A stretch of 64,000 nt of DNA, from NCBI GenBank assembly GCA_050262155.1, contig CP189843.1:682001-746000 (forward strand), read 5' to 3'. The translations under genes were made by a program, and so were the position numbers. The DNA is from Parvimonas sp000223315 (GTDB lineage Bacteria; Bacillota; Clostridia; Tissierellales; Peptoniphilaceae). Shown piece after piece: positions 15,788 to 24,616 of the stretch. Below the pieces are notes generated by a model. It was not told where the DNA came from. It saw only the letters and a program-made list of their open reading frames with translations, and did not search any database. Numbering within the stretch: the first letter of the stretch is position 1; every line of letters begins with the position of its first letter.

Positions 15788-18700
15788 ATGAAAATTTTTG
15801 ATAAGAATAAATTAGAGAAAATTAATGATAGACAATTGAGATATAAGATAGTTTATTCTATTTTATTTTTTTTGATGGGTGCACTTGTTCTAAAATTATT
15901 CCATTTAACAATAATAAATGGAGATGATTATAGAAATAAAGCAGATAATAATAGACTTAAAGATGTAAAAATAACTGCTCCGAGAGGTAATATTTATGAT
16001 AGAAACGGTAAATTATTAGCGGGAGTAAAAACAAGTCCGGCTGTTCAAATTTTAAAAGATGAATTTAATAGGCTGAGTAAAGATGAAAAGGTTGAAAAAA
16101 TTGAAGAATTAACAACTATACTTAATAAAGATGGAGCAAGTTGGGATACTGATGATTATTTTTTAGGAATTAATTACTTTGTATATTCTTCAGATGTTGA
16201 TTATTTCACAGAATTAAAATCTCCTAAAGAAAAAGTTTTGGATATAATTTTGGAAAACAAATTAGTCGAAGATATTTTAAAACTAAGAATTGAAAAAAAT
16301 TCTTCTTCTAATTTTTCCTACTATATCATAAAAAAAGTTATAAGAGATTTACAACTTAAAGGAATATATGTTCCAAGTGATTTCTTTGATGTAGATAGTG
16401 GAGACATCACCTTTACTAAAGGAGATAAATATAATGAATACGCAAAGGATAAAGATCTTTCTAAAGGAATTTATTCACATGTTGCAAATTTAGTAAAAGA
16501 CGATAAGTCAATAATAAGAAAAATATTAGATCAACCTTTGGCTAGAAAATTGGTTTATGATGAATTGAAAAGTAGAAACCTTTTGAAAAATATTGAATTA
16601 AGTCCATTGGTAGATTTAAATAGATATAATTTGTTGTTAATAAAGTCGGAATTAAATAAACAGAATTCAAAAGTAACTTTGGAAACTGATGCAAAAGATG
16701 ATTTTTATAATATGGTAAGAAAATTTACTATGGATAAATTATTGAGTTATGTTAAAGTTGATAAAAATGGAAATAAAGTAATTCCAGCAGAGGTTTTATT
16801 AAAAAAATTAGAAGAAAAGAATATAGATGCAAATGTTGAATATACTTTAGTTAAAGATGAAAAAGACAAAGAAACAGTACAATTTAATTATAAAGATAAT
16901 GAGAAAAAAGATATTGAACCTTTAACTCATTTAATTTCTATTGCAGAAGAAAATAATCTACTTTATGATTTTGTTCTATCTGATGATATTAAGTTTGTTG
17001 CTCAAGAAGTAAATACTGAAAATAATATTATTTTAAGAATTTCTATAACGAGTAAATCATTTGACTATGTTTATAATATCAATAGGACAGAAATAAAAAA
17101 TAGATATAAAATAAAAGAAGATTATACAGCTGAGAGCTTATTTTCAACATTAAAAAAGACATATTCTATTGATAATTTAGATGATTATATTGCATATAGT
17201 TATTTAGTTTTAAATAGAAAAGTTGAGTTGCAAGGTGATAAGGCATATATTCCTATTACTTTAACTTATGGAATATCTGAACCTTGTATATCTCATATAA
17301 AAGAAAAATTTGAAAATAATAATGGATTTACTGTTTCTATGGAGCCCATAAGATACTATCCTAATGGTGAATTAGCATCACATATCTTAGGATATATAGG
17401 GAAAATTTCACAACAGGATGAAATTGATAAATATACAAAAAATAAAGGATACTCATCAGATAGTTTTATTGGAAAAACTGGAGTTGAAGAAAGTCAAGAA
17501 GTTTCACTAAAAGGAAAAGATGGCTTTAAAAAAGTAATGGTGGATAATAGAGGAAATAGGACTGAAACAATTTCGGAAACTCAGGCAGTTCCGGGAAAAA
17601 ATGTCTATTTGTCTATCGATTCGAATTTACAAAAAGTTGCTGAAGAGTCTTTAAAGAATACTTTGGAATCTATTAGAAATGCAAGTGAGTACAAGAGTAA
17701 ATGGGGAAGTTATACACCGCATGAAAGACATAGAAATGCAACAAGTGGAGCGGTAGTAGTTCTTGATGTTAAAACTGGAAAAATTTTAGCACTTGCAAGT
17801 TATCCGTCTTATGATCCAAATCTTTTTGTAACAGGTATTTCAAACAGCGATTGGATAAGCTTATTTCCTGAAGATCCAAGAGATTTTCTTGCTCCTAGAC
17901 CGCTGTATAATATTGCAACACAAAGTGTTTCACAACCCGGTTCTACTTTTAAACTTGCAAGTGCATTAACAGCACTTGAAAAAGGTTTAAATCCTAATGA
18001 AAATATTAATTGTCAAGGGATTATGGATGTCGGAGATACTAAATTTGGATGTTGGATATGGAACCAGTACCAAAGAACGCATGGTAATGAAAACTTGAGA
18101 ACTGCATTAAGAGATAGTTGTAACTATTATTTCTATGCTTTGGCTTTAGGAGAAAATCCTAAATCAAATAAGAAAACAGGTACAAAGATAACTATTGAAG
18201 ATTTATCTAAAACTGTAAAGGAATTAGGTCTTGGAGAAAGAACTGGTATAGAAATCAATATTCCAAGAGAAAGTAAAGGTGTTGTACCAGATTCTAATAC
18301 AAAAAAATCTTTAACTAAAATTATGTTAAAACAGAAGTTGGAAAAAGAAATTGAGAAGTATATTTTAGATGGTAAAAATAAAGAAGATTACGACTTTAAT
18401 AAAATAATTGATACTATAGTAAATTGGACTGAAGAAGAATCTGTTCCATCTAGGACAGAAGTAATTAAAAGATTAAAACAATTGGAATTAAATGCTGAAG
18501 AACCAATTGGTAATTCAAAAGTTTCTTTAGCTGATATGATAAAATTCGACTATTTAAATCAAGCTTCTTGGTCTAATGCGGATTCATTAAATACTGTAAT
18601 TGGACAAGGTCAAAATGCCTATACTCCAATTCAAATGGCAAGATATATGGCTATGATTTCTAATGGTGGTCAAAAAGTAAAAACTTCAGTAATTGAAAAG

Positions 18701-19144
18701 ATTGTAAGTTATGATAATAAAACTGTTTCATTTCAAAACAATCCTGAAACTGAAAAATCAACTTTTAATCCTAAAAATTTGAAATATATTTTAGAAGGAA
18801 TGAATATGGCTTCTAAAACTTCAGAAAATGCTAAAATCTTTAAAAATTTACCAATAGAAATCGGTATAAAAACAGGTACTGCACAAAAAAGTGGAACTAA
18901 TCCGGTTACTGGTCAAGCGTATGATAACTATGCTTGGAATGTTTCATTTGCACCTTATAATAATCCTGAAATTGCTATAGCGACAGTAATATTTCAAGGT
19001 GGAGCTGGTGCTTTTTGTGGACCTATAGTAAGAGATATAGTAGGACAATATATTGATAACAAAGCTGAATCAGGTCAAAATGTTCAATCAGATAAACAAA
19101 ATGACAATAATTCAGAAAATAATGATAATTTAATAGGTGATTAG
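15788..19144 (+). CDS. mrdA: Penicillin-binding protein 2, unusually large
   Basis: This class B transpeptidase cross-links peptidoglycan for elongation. It has one N-terminal membrane segment (residues about 22-42), a dimerisation-domain start (APRGNIYDRNGKLLA) and the active-site triad Ser719-x-x-Lys722 (GSTFK), Ser777-Cys-Asn779 and Lys1028-Thr-Gly. At 1118 aa it is far longer than typical PBP2 (about 600-700). About 400 extra charged residues lie between residues 85 and 490 in the pedestal, and a smaller insert lies at about 840-910. The mreBCD neighbours support the elongation role. Confidence 0.9.
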   Translation: MKIFDKNKLEKINDRQLRYKIVYSILFFLMGALVLKLFHLTIINGDDYRNKADNNRLKDVKITAPRGNIYDRNGKLLAGVKTSPAVQILKDEFNRLSKDEKVEKIEELTTILNKDGASWDTDDYFLGINYFVYSSDVDYFTELKSPKEKVLDIILENKLVEDILKLRIEKNSSSNFSYYIIKKVIRDLQLKGIYVPSDFFDVDSGDITFTKGDKYNEYAKDKDLSKGIYSHVANLVKDDKSIIRKILDQPLARKLVYDELKSRNLLKNIELSPLVDLNRYNLLLIKSELNKQNSKVTLETDAKDDFYNMVRKFTMDKLLSYVKVDKNGNKVIPAEVLLKKLEEKNIDANVEYTLVKDEKDKETVQFNYKDNEKKDIEPLTHLISIAEENNLLYDFVLSDDIKFVAQEVNTENNIILRISITSKSFDYVYNINRTEIKNRYKIKEDYTAESLFSTLKKTYSIDNLDDYIAYSYLVLNRKVELQGDKAYIPITLTYGISEPCISHIKEKFENNNGFTVSMEPIRYYPNGELASHILGYIGKISQQDEIDKYTKNKGYSSDSFIGKTGVEESQEVSLKGKDGFKKVMVDNRGNRTETISETQAVPGKNVYLSIDSNLQKVAEESLKNTLESIRNASEYKSKWGSYTPHERHRNATSGAVVVLDVKTGKILALASYPSYDPNLFVTGISNSDWISLFPEDPRDFLAPRPLYNIATQSVSQPGSTFKLASALTALEKGLNPNENINCQGIMDVGDTKFGCWIWNQYQRTHGNENLRTALRDSCNYYFYALALGENPKSNKKTGTKITIEDLSKTVKELGLGERTGIEINIPRESKGVVPDSNTKKSLTKIMLKQKLEKEIEKYILDGKNKEDYDFNKIIDTIVNWTEEESVPSRTEVIKRLKQLELNAEEPIGNSKVSLADMIKFDYLNQASWSNADSLNTVIGQGQNAYTPIQMARYMAMISNGGQKVKTSVIEKIVSYDNKTVSFQNNPETEKSTFNPKNLKYILEGMNMASKTSENAKIFKNLPIEIGIKTGTAQKSGTNPVTGQAYDNYAWNVSFAPYNNPEIAIATVIFQGGAGAFCGPIVRDIVGQYIDNKAESGQNVQSDKQNDNNSENNDNLIGD

Positions 19145-19155
19145 CATAAAAACTA

Positions 19156-19184
19156 TTGAAATTTTATTTATTATGATATATAAT
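19156..19184 (+). promoter_or_regulatory. Promoter for the BMP-family lipoprotein gene
   Basis: TTGAAA (19156-19161) and TATAAT (19179-19184) are separated by 17 bp; a TTTAGGAGG ribosome site follows. Confidence 0.82.
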
Positions 19185-19215
19185 GTACTAGACTAAATAA
19201 TTTAGGAGGTTTTAT

Positions 19216-20256
19216 ATGAAATTTAAAAAGGCTTTCGCAGCACTTTTAGTTGGTGCTATGATTTTAACAGGTTGTTCTTCTAAACCTAGTGAAAAAACAG
19301 AAGAAAATAAGGGAAATACTAAAAAACCAATCAAATATGCTATGGTAACTGATACTGGTGGTGTTAACGATCAATCATTTAACCAATCTGCTTATGAAGG
19401 ATTAAAAGAATTACAAAAAGAAGGCATAATTGAAAAACCTATTTATGTTGAAAGTAAACAAGCTTCTGATTACAAAACAAATTTAGAAACTTTACTTGAT
19501 GCTAAACATGATTTAATTGCAGGTATAGGTTTTGCATTAAAAAAAGATATTGAAGCGGCAGCAAAAGCTAATCCGGATCAAAAGTATGTAATTATTGACT
19601 CTGCTTTTGAAAATACTCCAAAGAACTTAATTGGAACAATTTTTGCAGATAATGAAAACTCATTTTTAGTTGGGTATTTAGCTGGAGCATTAACTACTTC
19701 AAACAAAGTTGGTTTTATTGGTGGTATTACATCTCCATTAATCAAAAAATTTGAAGCAGGTTTTAGAGCCGGTGTTGAACAAGCAGCAAAAGACAACAAT
19801 AAAAAAGTAGAAGTTGTTGCTCAATATGCTGAAAGTTTCGGAGATGCAACTAAGGGTAAAGCTATTGCAAATAGTATGTACTCATCAGGAGTTGATATGA
19901 TTTTCCATGCATCAGGTGGTACAGGAAATGGTGTTATCGAATCAGCAAAAGAAAACAAAAAATTCGTTTTTGGTGTAGATAGAGACCAATCTTACTTAGC
20001 ACCGGAATATGTTGTAGCTTCTACAATTAAAAAAGTAAATGAAGCTATTAAGAGTGTTGGTAAAGATTTATATGAAGGAAAATTCAAAGGTGGCGAAACT
20101 ATTGAATTTTCACTAAAAACAAATGGTGTTGACGTTGCATATGGAAAAGAAGATCAATTAAAGATTAAAATTCCTAATGAATTAAAACAAAAAATTGAAG
20201 AATTAAAGAAGAGTATTGCTGAAGGTAAAATTACAGTACCTACAGAAGTAAAATAA
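19216..20256 (+). CDS. BMP family (PnrA-like) solute-binding lipoprotein
   Basis: The 346-aa product has a lipoprotein signal with lipobox ILTGC, giving lipidated Cys20. The mature part has the BMP-family pattern: YAMVTDTGGVNDQSFNQSA, then a central KVGFIGGITSPLIKKFEAGF and a late VFGVDRDQSYL. Characterised members (TmpC/PnrA, BmpA) bind purine nucleosides for ABC import. No permease or ATPase gene is adjacent, and a terminator follows directly. The guaA gene downstream fits a loose link with purine supply, but that is inference. Confidence 0.88.
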   Translation: MKFKKAFAALLVGAMILTGCSSKPSEKTEENKGNTKKPIKYAMVTDTGGVNDQSFNQSAYEGLKELQKEGIIEKPIYVESKQASDYKTNLETLLDAKHDLIAGIGFALKKDIEAAAKANPDQKYVIIDSAFENTPKNLIGTIFADNENSFLVGYLAGALTTSNKVGFIGGITSPLIKKFEAGFRAGVEQAAKDNNKKVEVVAQYAESFGDATKGKAIANSMYSSGVDMIFHASGGTGNGVIESAKENKKFVFGVDRDQSYLAPEYVVASTIKKVNEAIKSVGKDLYEGKFKGGETIEFSLKTNGVDVAYGKEDQLKIKIPNELKQKIEELKKSIAEGKITVPTEVK

Positions 20257-20266
20257 ATTATTTAAT

Positions 20267-20292
20267 AAAAGGAAGCGAAAGCTTCCTTTTTC
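20267..20292 (+). terminator. Rho-independent terminator with GAAA tetraloop
   Basis: AAAAGGAAGC and GCTTCCTTTT form a 10-bp stem closed by a GAAA loop, followed by Ts. Confidence 0.92.
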
Positions 20293-20314
20293 ATTTAAAA
20301 TAACTTTATTGATA

Positions 20315-20343
20315 TTTACCTTTTGTTACTAATATTATATAAT
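20315..20343 (+). promoter_or_regulatory. Likely guaA promoter
   Basis: TTTACC (20315-20320) and TATAAT (20338-20343) have a 17-bp spacer. The leader is only about 30 nt, too short for a purine riboswitch. Confidence 0.6.
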
Positions 20344-20376
20344 ATTATTATTAAATAAAATTAAGGAGATTATCAA

Positions 20377-21909
20377 ATGAAAAATGAATTAATTCTTGTT
20401 GTTGATTTTGGAGGACAATATAATCAATTAATTGCCAGAAGAGTAAGAGATCTTAATGTATATTGTGAAGTTATTCCTTACAATAAAGCAGTTAATGAAA
20501 TAAAAATAAAAAGACCTATAGGAATAATATTTACTGGTGGACCTAATAGTGTTTATGACGAAAATGCGCCAAAAATTGAAAAAGAAATTTTTGAATTTAA
20601 TATTCCTATTTTAGGATTATGTTATGGAATGCAATTAATTTCTCAAATTTTTGGTGGAGTTGTTGAAAAGGCTGACAAAAAAGAATTTGGAAAAACTTTA
20701 TGTATTAAAGATAAAAATTCAAAACTTATTTCAAATATGAAATCTGAAACAACAGTTTGGATGAGTCATCAAGACCAAGTTGTAAAACTTCCAGAAGGAT
20801 TTGATTGTATTCAACATACTGATACATGTCCTTATGCCGGAATAGAAAATGAAGAAAAGAAAATTTATGCCATTCAATATCACCCCGAAGTTAATCACTC
20901 AGAAGAAGGAAAAGAGTTAATAAAATCATTCCTTTATGATATTTGTAATGCAAGTGGTGATTGGACAATGCAAAACTTTATGAATGAACAAATACAAAAA
21001 ATAAAACAAACTGTTGGAGATAAAAAAGTTTTATTAGCTCTTTCAGGTGGAGTTGACTCTTCTGTTTGTGCGTCTTTACTTTCAAAAGCTATCGGAAGCC
21101 AATTGACTTGTGTATTTGTTGATACCGGACTTATGAGAAAAAATGAAGGTGATGATGTAGAAGCTGCTTTTAAAAATGATGAATTAAATTTTGTAAGAGT
21201 AAATGCAAAAGACAGATTTTTAGAAAAGTTAAAAGGAATAACAGATCCTGAACAAAAAAGAAAAATAATCGGTGAAGAATTTATCAGAGTTTTCGAAGAT
21301 GAAGCTAAAAAGATAGGTCAAGTAGATTACCTAGCACAAGGAACAATATATCCGGATGTTATTGAATCAGGACTTGGAGATGCAAAAGTTATAAAATCTC
21401 ATCACAATGTAGGTGGACTTCCGGATGTTGTAGATTTTAAAGATTTGATAGAACCTTTAAGAGATTTATTTAAAGATGAAGTTAGAAGATTAGGTTTAGA
21501 ACTTAAAATGCCTGAATACTTAGTTTTCAGACAACCATTCCCGGGACCTGGCTTAGGAATAAGAGTAATGGGAGAAGTAACAGAAGAAAAATTGGAAATT
21601 TTAAGAAATGCTGATGCAATATTTAGAGAAGAAATTGCAAAAGCCGGAGAAGATAAGAATATAAGCCAATATTTTGCAGTTATAACAAATAACAAAACAG
21701 TTGGAGTAATGGGAGACTTTAGAACATACGACTACACTCTAGCTCTAAGAGGAGTTACAACAACAGACTTTATGACAGCTGATTGGGCTAGAATCCCTTA
21801 TGAAGTATTGGACAGAGTTTCCGTAAGAATAGTAAACGAAGTAGAAAATATTAACAGAATTGTCTATGACATAACAAGCAAACCACCAGCAACAATCGAG
21901 TGGGAGTAG
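20377..21909 (+). CDS. guaA: GMP synthase (glutamine-hydrolysing)
   Basis: The 510-aa enzyme converts XMP to GMP with ATP and glutamine. Its class I amidotransferase domain (1-190) has the nucleophile Cys82 in GLCYGMQ and the His-Glu pair in QYHPEVNHSEEG. The ATP pyrophosphatase loop is LALSGGVDSSV, and the dimerisation domain ends in KPPATIEWE. The last 60 or so codons use noticeably more C-ending codons (GAC, AAC, ATC, TCC, GTC, AGC) than the rest. The 3' end of guaA is a known landing site for genomic islands, and the region downstream is accessory in character. Confidence 0.95.
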   Translation: MKNELILVVDFGGQYNQLIARRVRDLNVYCEVIPYNKAVNEIKIKRPIGIIFTGGPNSVYDENAPKIEKEIFEFNIPILGLCYGMQLISQIFGGVVEKADKKEFGKTLCIKDKNSKLISNMKSETTVWMSHQDQVVKLPEGFDCIQHTDTCPYAGIENEEKKIYAIQYHPEVNHSEEGKELIKSFLYDICNASGDWTMQNFMNEQIQKIKQTVGDKKVLLALSGGVDSSVCASLLSKAIGSQLTCVFVDTGLMRKNEGDDVEAAFKNDELNFVRVNAKDRFLEKLKGITDPEQKRKIIGEEFIRVFEDEAKKIGQVDYLAQGTIYPDVIESGLGDAKVIKSHHNVGGLPDVVDFKDLIEPLRDLFKDEVRRLGLELKMPEYLVFRQPFPGPGLGIRVMGEVTEEKLEILRNADAIFREEIAKAGEDKNISQYFAVITNNKTVGVMGDFRTYDYTLALRGVTTTDFMTADWARIPYEVLDRVSVRIVNEVENINRIVYDITSKPPATIEWE

Positions 21910-22050
21910 AACAGATTTCTTAGAAAATTCCTTGTTTTCAAGGGCTATAGCCTATTATGATAAGTAACAGAGACAAAATTAGGTAAAGATTTTAAAAAGA
22001 ATAAATCTGATAATATTTAAAAATGGATTTACAAATAAATATAGAAAATG

Positions 22051-22081
22051 AGACCGTAGCTTAGTTGTTACGGTCTTTTTG
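22051..22081 (+). terminator. Likely terminator downstream of guaA
   Basis: AGACCGTA (22051-22058) pairs with TACGGTCT (22069-22076), followed by five Ts. It lies 140 nt after the guaA stop. The intervening sequence has no recognisable gene. Confidence 0.7.
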
Positions 22082-22140
22082 AGATTATTTGAAAGTGGGT
22101 ATTCCGGAAAAATATTGTTTAAACAAACTATAATTTGTCT

Positions 22141-22503
22141 TCATATATTGTCGCTTAGCAAATAGAAAATCTTATGCTGAAATTCTTTAGAAATATTATC
22201 TTTGTTCGTCTCCAGAATGGCATACGGTCCATCCGTATATGATTCAAGCAGATGTAGAGCTTCTTCAATGATATCCGTGTCATTGTCAGTTATTACAATT
22301 TTCTGCAATAACTCCTTCAGGGGTTCTTTGATAACAGACAAATCTTTGTTATAGTATGGATCCATATACCAATCGAGATAGAATAAAAGTCTTTCCTTAG
22401 CGTGAATATCTTCTCCCATTAATACAGCCTGTATGTCTTCTATTCCGCCATCAACAGTTTTGAACTCTTCTTCTCCATAATATATATCAAACTCTTTGCT
22501 CAT
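22141..22503 (-). CDS. Immunity-like small acidic protein, unknown family
   Basis: The 120-aa, acidic, soluble protein ends in a patch (ESYTDGPYAILETN...KIFYLLSDN) of the kind seen in small immunity proteins of polymorphic toxin systems. I cannot assign a named family. It lies on the minus strand, opposite to almost all other genes, and starts behind a good GGGAGGATT ribosome site. Two further minus-strand genes upstream of it are decayed. The block is less AT-rich than its surroundings, which suggests horizontal transfer. No toxin gene is recognisable nearby. Confidence 0.6.
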   Translation of the reverse strand: MSKEFDIYYGEEEFKTVDGGIEDIQAVLMGEDIHAKERLLFYLDWYMDPYYNKDLSVIKEPLKELLQKIVITDNDTDIIEEALHLLESYTDGPYAILETNKDNISKEFQHKIFYLLSDNI

Positions 22504-22542
22504 ATAATCCTCCCAAACTTACGAGTTTTAGCTTATTTAAAT

Positions 22543-22764
22543 TCAATTAGGTCTTACAGTGTTTTTTATAATTATTTCCAGAAATCTCTCTTCCAGTGAA
22601 TTGTATTCATCATAGTGAATATGACTTCCAGGAGAAGATTTCGTTAATTACAAAAGTTGATTTTACAAAGAAACCAAACATTCTTTGTTTACTTGAATAG
22701 TGATTTTATCACAATCAGCTTTCACTTTAATAATTAATCCATCTAGCCAATCTATTGCCATCAT
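22543..22764 (-). pseudogene. Decayed immunity-like gene with two in-frame stops
   Basis: On the minus strand a start ATG at 22764, behind GAGGATAAT, opens a frame reading MMAIDWLDGLIIKVKADC... to a TAA stop after residue 33. The same frame continues NQLL, a second TAA, then LTKSSPGSHIHYDEYNSLEE... to TGA at 22543. There is no frame change, so a gene of about 73 codons has been broken by two nonsense changes. The pieces resemble a small family of immunity-like proteins with a GSHIHxDE motif. It is transcribed toward the intact minus-strand gene at 22141-22503. Confidence 0.72.
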
Positions 22765-22771
22765 ATTATCC

Positions 22772-23288
22772 TCAAAATTCTAATTTGTCGTTGGTATATT
22801 TACTTAAGTCAGCGAGTAATTGGTTAACAAACTCTCTCAGATAGGTCTGACTAATTTCATTTTCAAAGTTTATTTTATGTAGAACCAAAAGCACTCTTAT
22901 TCTTCAGCCGTTCTATGACTCTTATATTACTATTAGTGTCAGCAGTAAACTTGATGTAATTATGAACACTTTATGCCTCTTCCAGTCTTGCATCTGTTTA
23001 CAGTATTTAATAGAGATTCTTTAACAGTAAAACAAATTCGGATATCCCATTAATACCGACAACCATAAATGTGTCTGCCGAATAGCCATAACTGGAACTT
23101 TTCACACCAAGATATACATTTGCAAGATATGTAAAGTTCTGTTTATGAATATTTGGAGAAAGCTCCAATATGAATGTACCTGTCTAAATTCAATACACCT
23201 TTTTCTTACAAATCCTAATTTGCCTATCTTTATTTATTATATAAAATTTTTCATAGTCATAATTCTATAATCCTTCCTTGTTGTGCAT
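22772..23288 (-). pseudogene. Decayed minus-strand gene, frameshifted, probably immunity-like
   Basis: Fragments in different minus-strand frames line up head to tail as one broken protein of about 170 residues. In order they include NYDYEKFYIINKDRQIRI, GTFILELSPNIHKQNFTYLA, NVYLGVKSSSYGYSADTF, MVVGINGISEFVLLLKN, SVHNYIKFTADTNSNIRVIE and the C-terminal FENEISQTYLREFVNQLL, ending at TGA 22772. Several frameshifts and stops separate them. The upstream boundary (ATG near 23288) is approximate because no ribosome site is visible. It lies just upstream of the other decayed gene and is probably from the same lost cluster. Confidence 0.6.
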
Positions 23289-23578
23289 ATAAATTTTACT
23301 TTATCTAAATTTCTTTAAAAATCGTGATTTCTTAGCAAAAGATAACTTCTATTCTTCAAACTCCTCATCTGTACTTTTCCTGTTGTAGCGTTTCTTTCTC
23401 ATTTGATTCCATTAAACTAAAAAATCATTGAAATGCAGATTATGAAATAGTAGTGCAGTGGTTTAAGGGAATGATAGTTTATTGTATAATCTTTTAGTAT
23501 ATTTTATCATAAAATCACACTAACTACAATAAAATTAAAATAAACAAAGTCACAAAAAAAAATTTTTTATAATTGTTA

Positions 23579-23607
23579 TTGACAGAACAAATATGTATAG
23601 TTATAAT
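23579..23607 (+). promoter_or_regulatory. Consensus promoter 260 nt upstream of a truncated regulator
   Basis: TTGACA (23579-23584) and TATAAT (23602-23607) have a 17-bp spacer, a perfect match. The first plausible gene is 262 nt downstream, so it may drive a long leader, a small RNA or nothing functional. Confidence 0.75.
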
Positions 23608-23799
23608 GAAAGTAAAAGAATAGATAATAAAAGATTAGAATCTAAACTAATGAAATTGATTTTTATCAAATTCTAGATAATAATGTAGAGTATTATATTA
23701 CTTACTATTGGTTATGAATTAATAAAATAAAATTTTAATAACTATTTTTAAATTTTAATGTACTATGTAAATATAGATAATAATATAGATAAAAACGGA

Positions 23800-23833
23800 A
23801 TAAATAAAATAAAAATTTTTTTATTTTATTTAT
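23800..23833. repeat. Long A/T-only inverted repeat
   Basis: The 16-nt arms at 23800-23815 and 23818-23833 are exact inverted copies made only of A and T, separated by TT. The structure lies between the consensus promoter and the truncated regulator gene and could act as a weak bidirectional terminator. Confidence 0.6.
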
Positions 23834-23868
23834 GTTTATTTTAAGAGTCTATAAAAGGCGGTGATAGA

Positions 23869-24222
23869 ATGAGAATACTTTTAGCTGAGGATGAAAAAAG
23901 GATGGCAAGGGCACTTGTAGAATTGTTGAAGCAAGAGAAATATGATGTAAATCATATGGAGGATGGTGATTCTGCACTTATGGCTTTAGAAAGTGGAATC
24001 TATGATATTACCATACTTGATGTTATGATGCCAGAAATGAATGGATTTGAAGTTGCAAGAAGAGCGAGAAAAAATGGGATTAAAACTCCAATTCTTATGT
24101 TAACATCAAAGAGTCAGTTGGATGAAAAAGTTGAAGGGCTTTATAGTAAATCAGATGATAATTTAACAAAACCATTTCAAACGAAAGAATTAATATATCA
24201 TTATAAAGTTAATAATTTGTAA
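23869..24222 (+). pseudogene. Truncated OmpR-type response regulator (receiver only)
   Basis: The 117-aa frame holds a receiver domain with the acidic cluster EDE (7-9), phosphoacceptor Asp51 in ILDVMMPEMNG and a TKPF lysine motif. It stops directly after TKELIYHYKVNNL, where a DNA-binding winged-helix domain would normally begin. The receiver also shows decay around GLYSKSDDNL, where relatives have a GADDYL-type loop. No histidine kinase is adjacent. I read this as a remnant of a two-component system in the accessory region; a stand-alone receiver is the alternative. A GGCGGTGATAG ribosome site precedes the start. Confidence 0.65.
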
Positions 24223-24256
24223 GGATTTTGCTTTTAAATATGGTTTTATGAATTAT

Positions 24257-24288
24257 ATAATGGGGAATGGTTTCTCCATTATTTTTTT
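24257..24288 (+). terminator. Rho-independent terminator after the truncated regulator
   Basis: ATAATGGGGA (24257-24266) pairs with TCTCCATTAT (24273-24282), with one G-T pair, followed by seven Ts. Confidence 0.78.
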
Positions 24289-24616
24289 ATATTAATTATA
24301 ATTAGGTTATATTTATAAATGCTATATTTTCAATCAATAATATTTCTAATATTTTATTAAATTATTTGTAATTAATATGATATACTATTAGTAGGAATTA
24401 AAAAATTAGTATTACAGTTAATAGTATACGAATTTATACTACAAATAATAAATAATATTAATATCATAATAATAATAATTTAGTCTTTACAAACGTATTT
24501 TGAAAAATAATTAGAATGCATAGTAACAAATTAATTTCATTTTATTTACTTTTTTAAGATAATTTTTCTTAGAATTATATAGAAATTAATTTTTAGAGAT
24601 AAAGGAGGATGTAATA
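24289..24616. other. AT-rich intergenic region
   Basis: This stretch holds no open frame of note. The only recognisable signal is an extended -10 element, TGA-TATACT (24378-24386), which could drive the DUF3592-like gene with a leader of about 220 nt. AGTATA and TATACT flank CGAATT near 24425-24442 as a small inverted repeat. Confidence 0.45.

Larger units (their letters stand above)
23289..23868. other. Intergenic region without an intact gene
   Basis: The part up to about 23410 may still hold minus-strand debris, such as a short frame starting MRKKRYNRKSTDEEFEE and then a stop. From about 23410 the sequence is extremely AT-rich. It carries one consensus promoter (23579-23607) and a long A/T hairpin (23800-23833), listed separately. 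No gene is supportable here. Confidence 0.6.

Noticed and set aside
20293..20376. Purine riboswitch before guaA
   Set aside because: The leader is about 30 nt and lacks the three-way junction; only a terminator and a promoter fit in the gap.
22360..22380. Possible second attachment copy of the guaA end (CAATCGAG)
   Set aside because: Only eight bases match, and they lie inside the intact minus-strand gene, so chance is the better explanation.
22543..22764. Programmed readthrough of the two TAA codons
   Set aside because: TAA is not a selenocysteine or known recoding signal here, and the neighbouring gene is also decayed.
23593..23676. 27-codon open frame (MYSYNESKRIDNKRLESK...)
   Set aside because: Its ATG lies upstream of the -10 box of the only promoter, it has no ribosome site, and there is no family resemblance.
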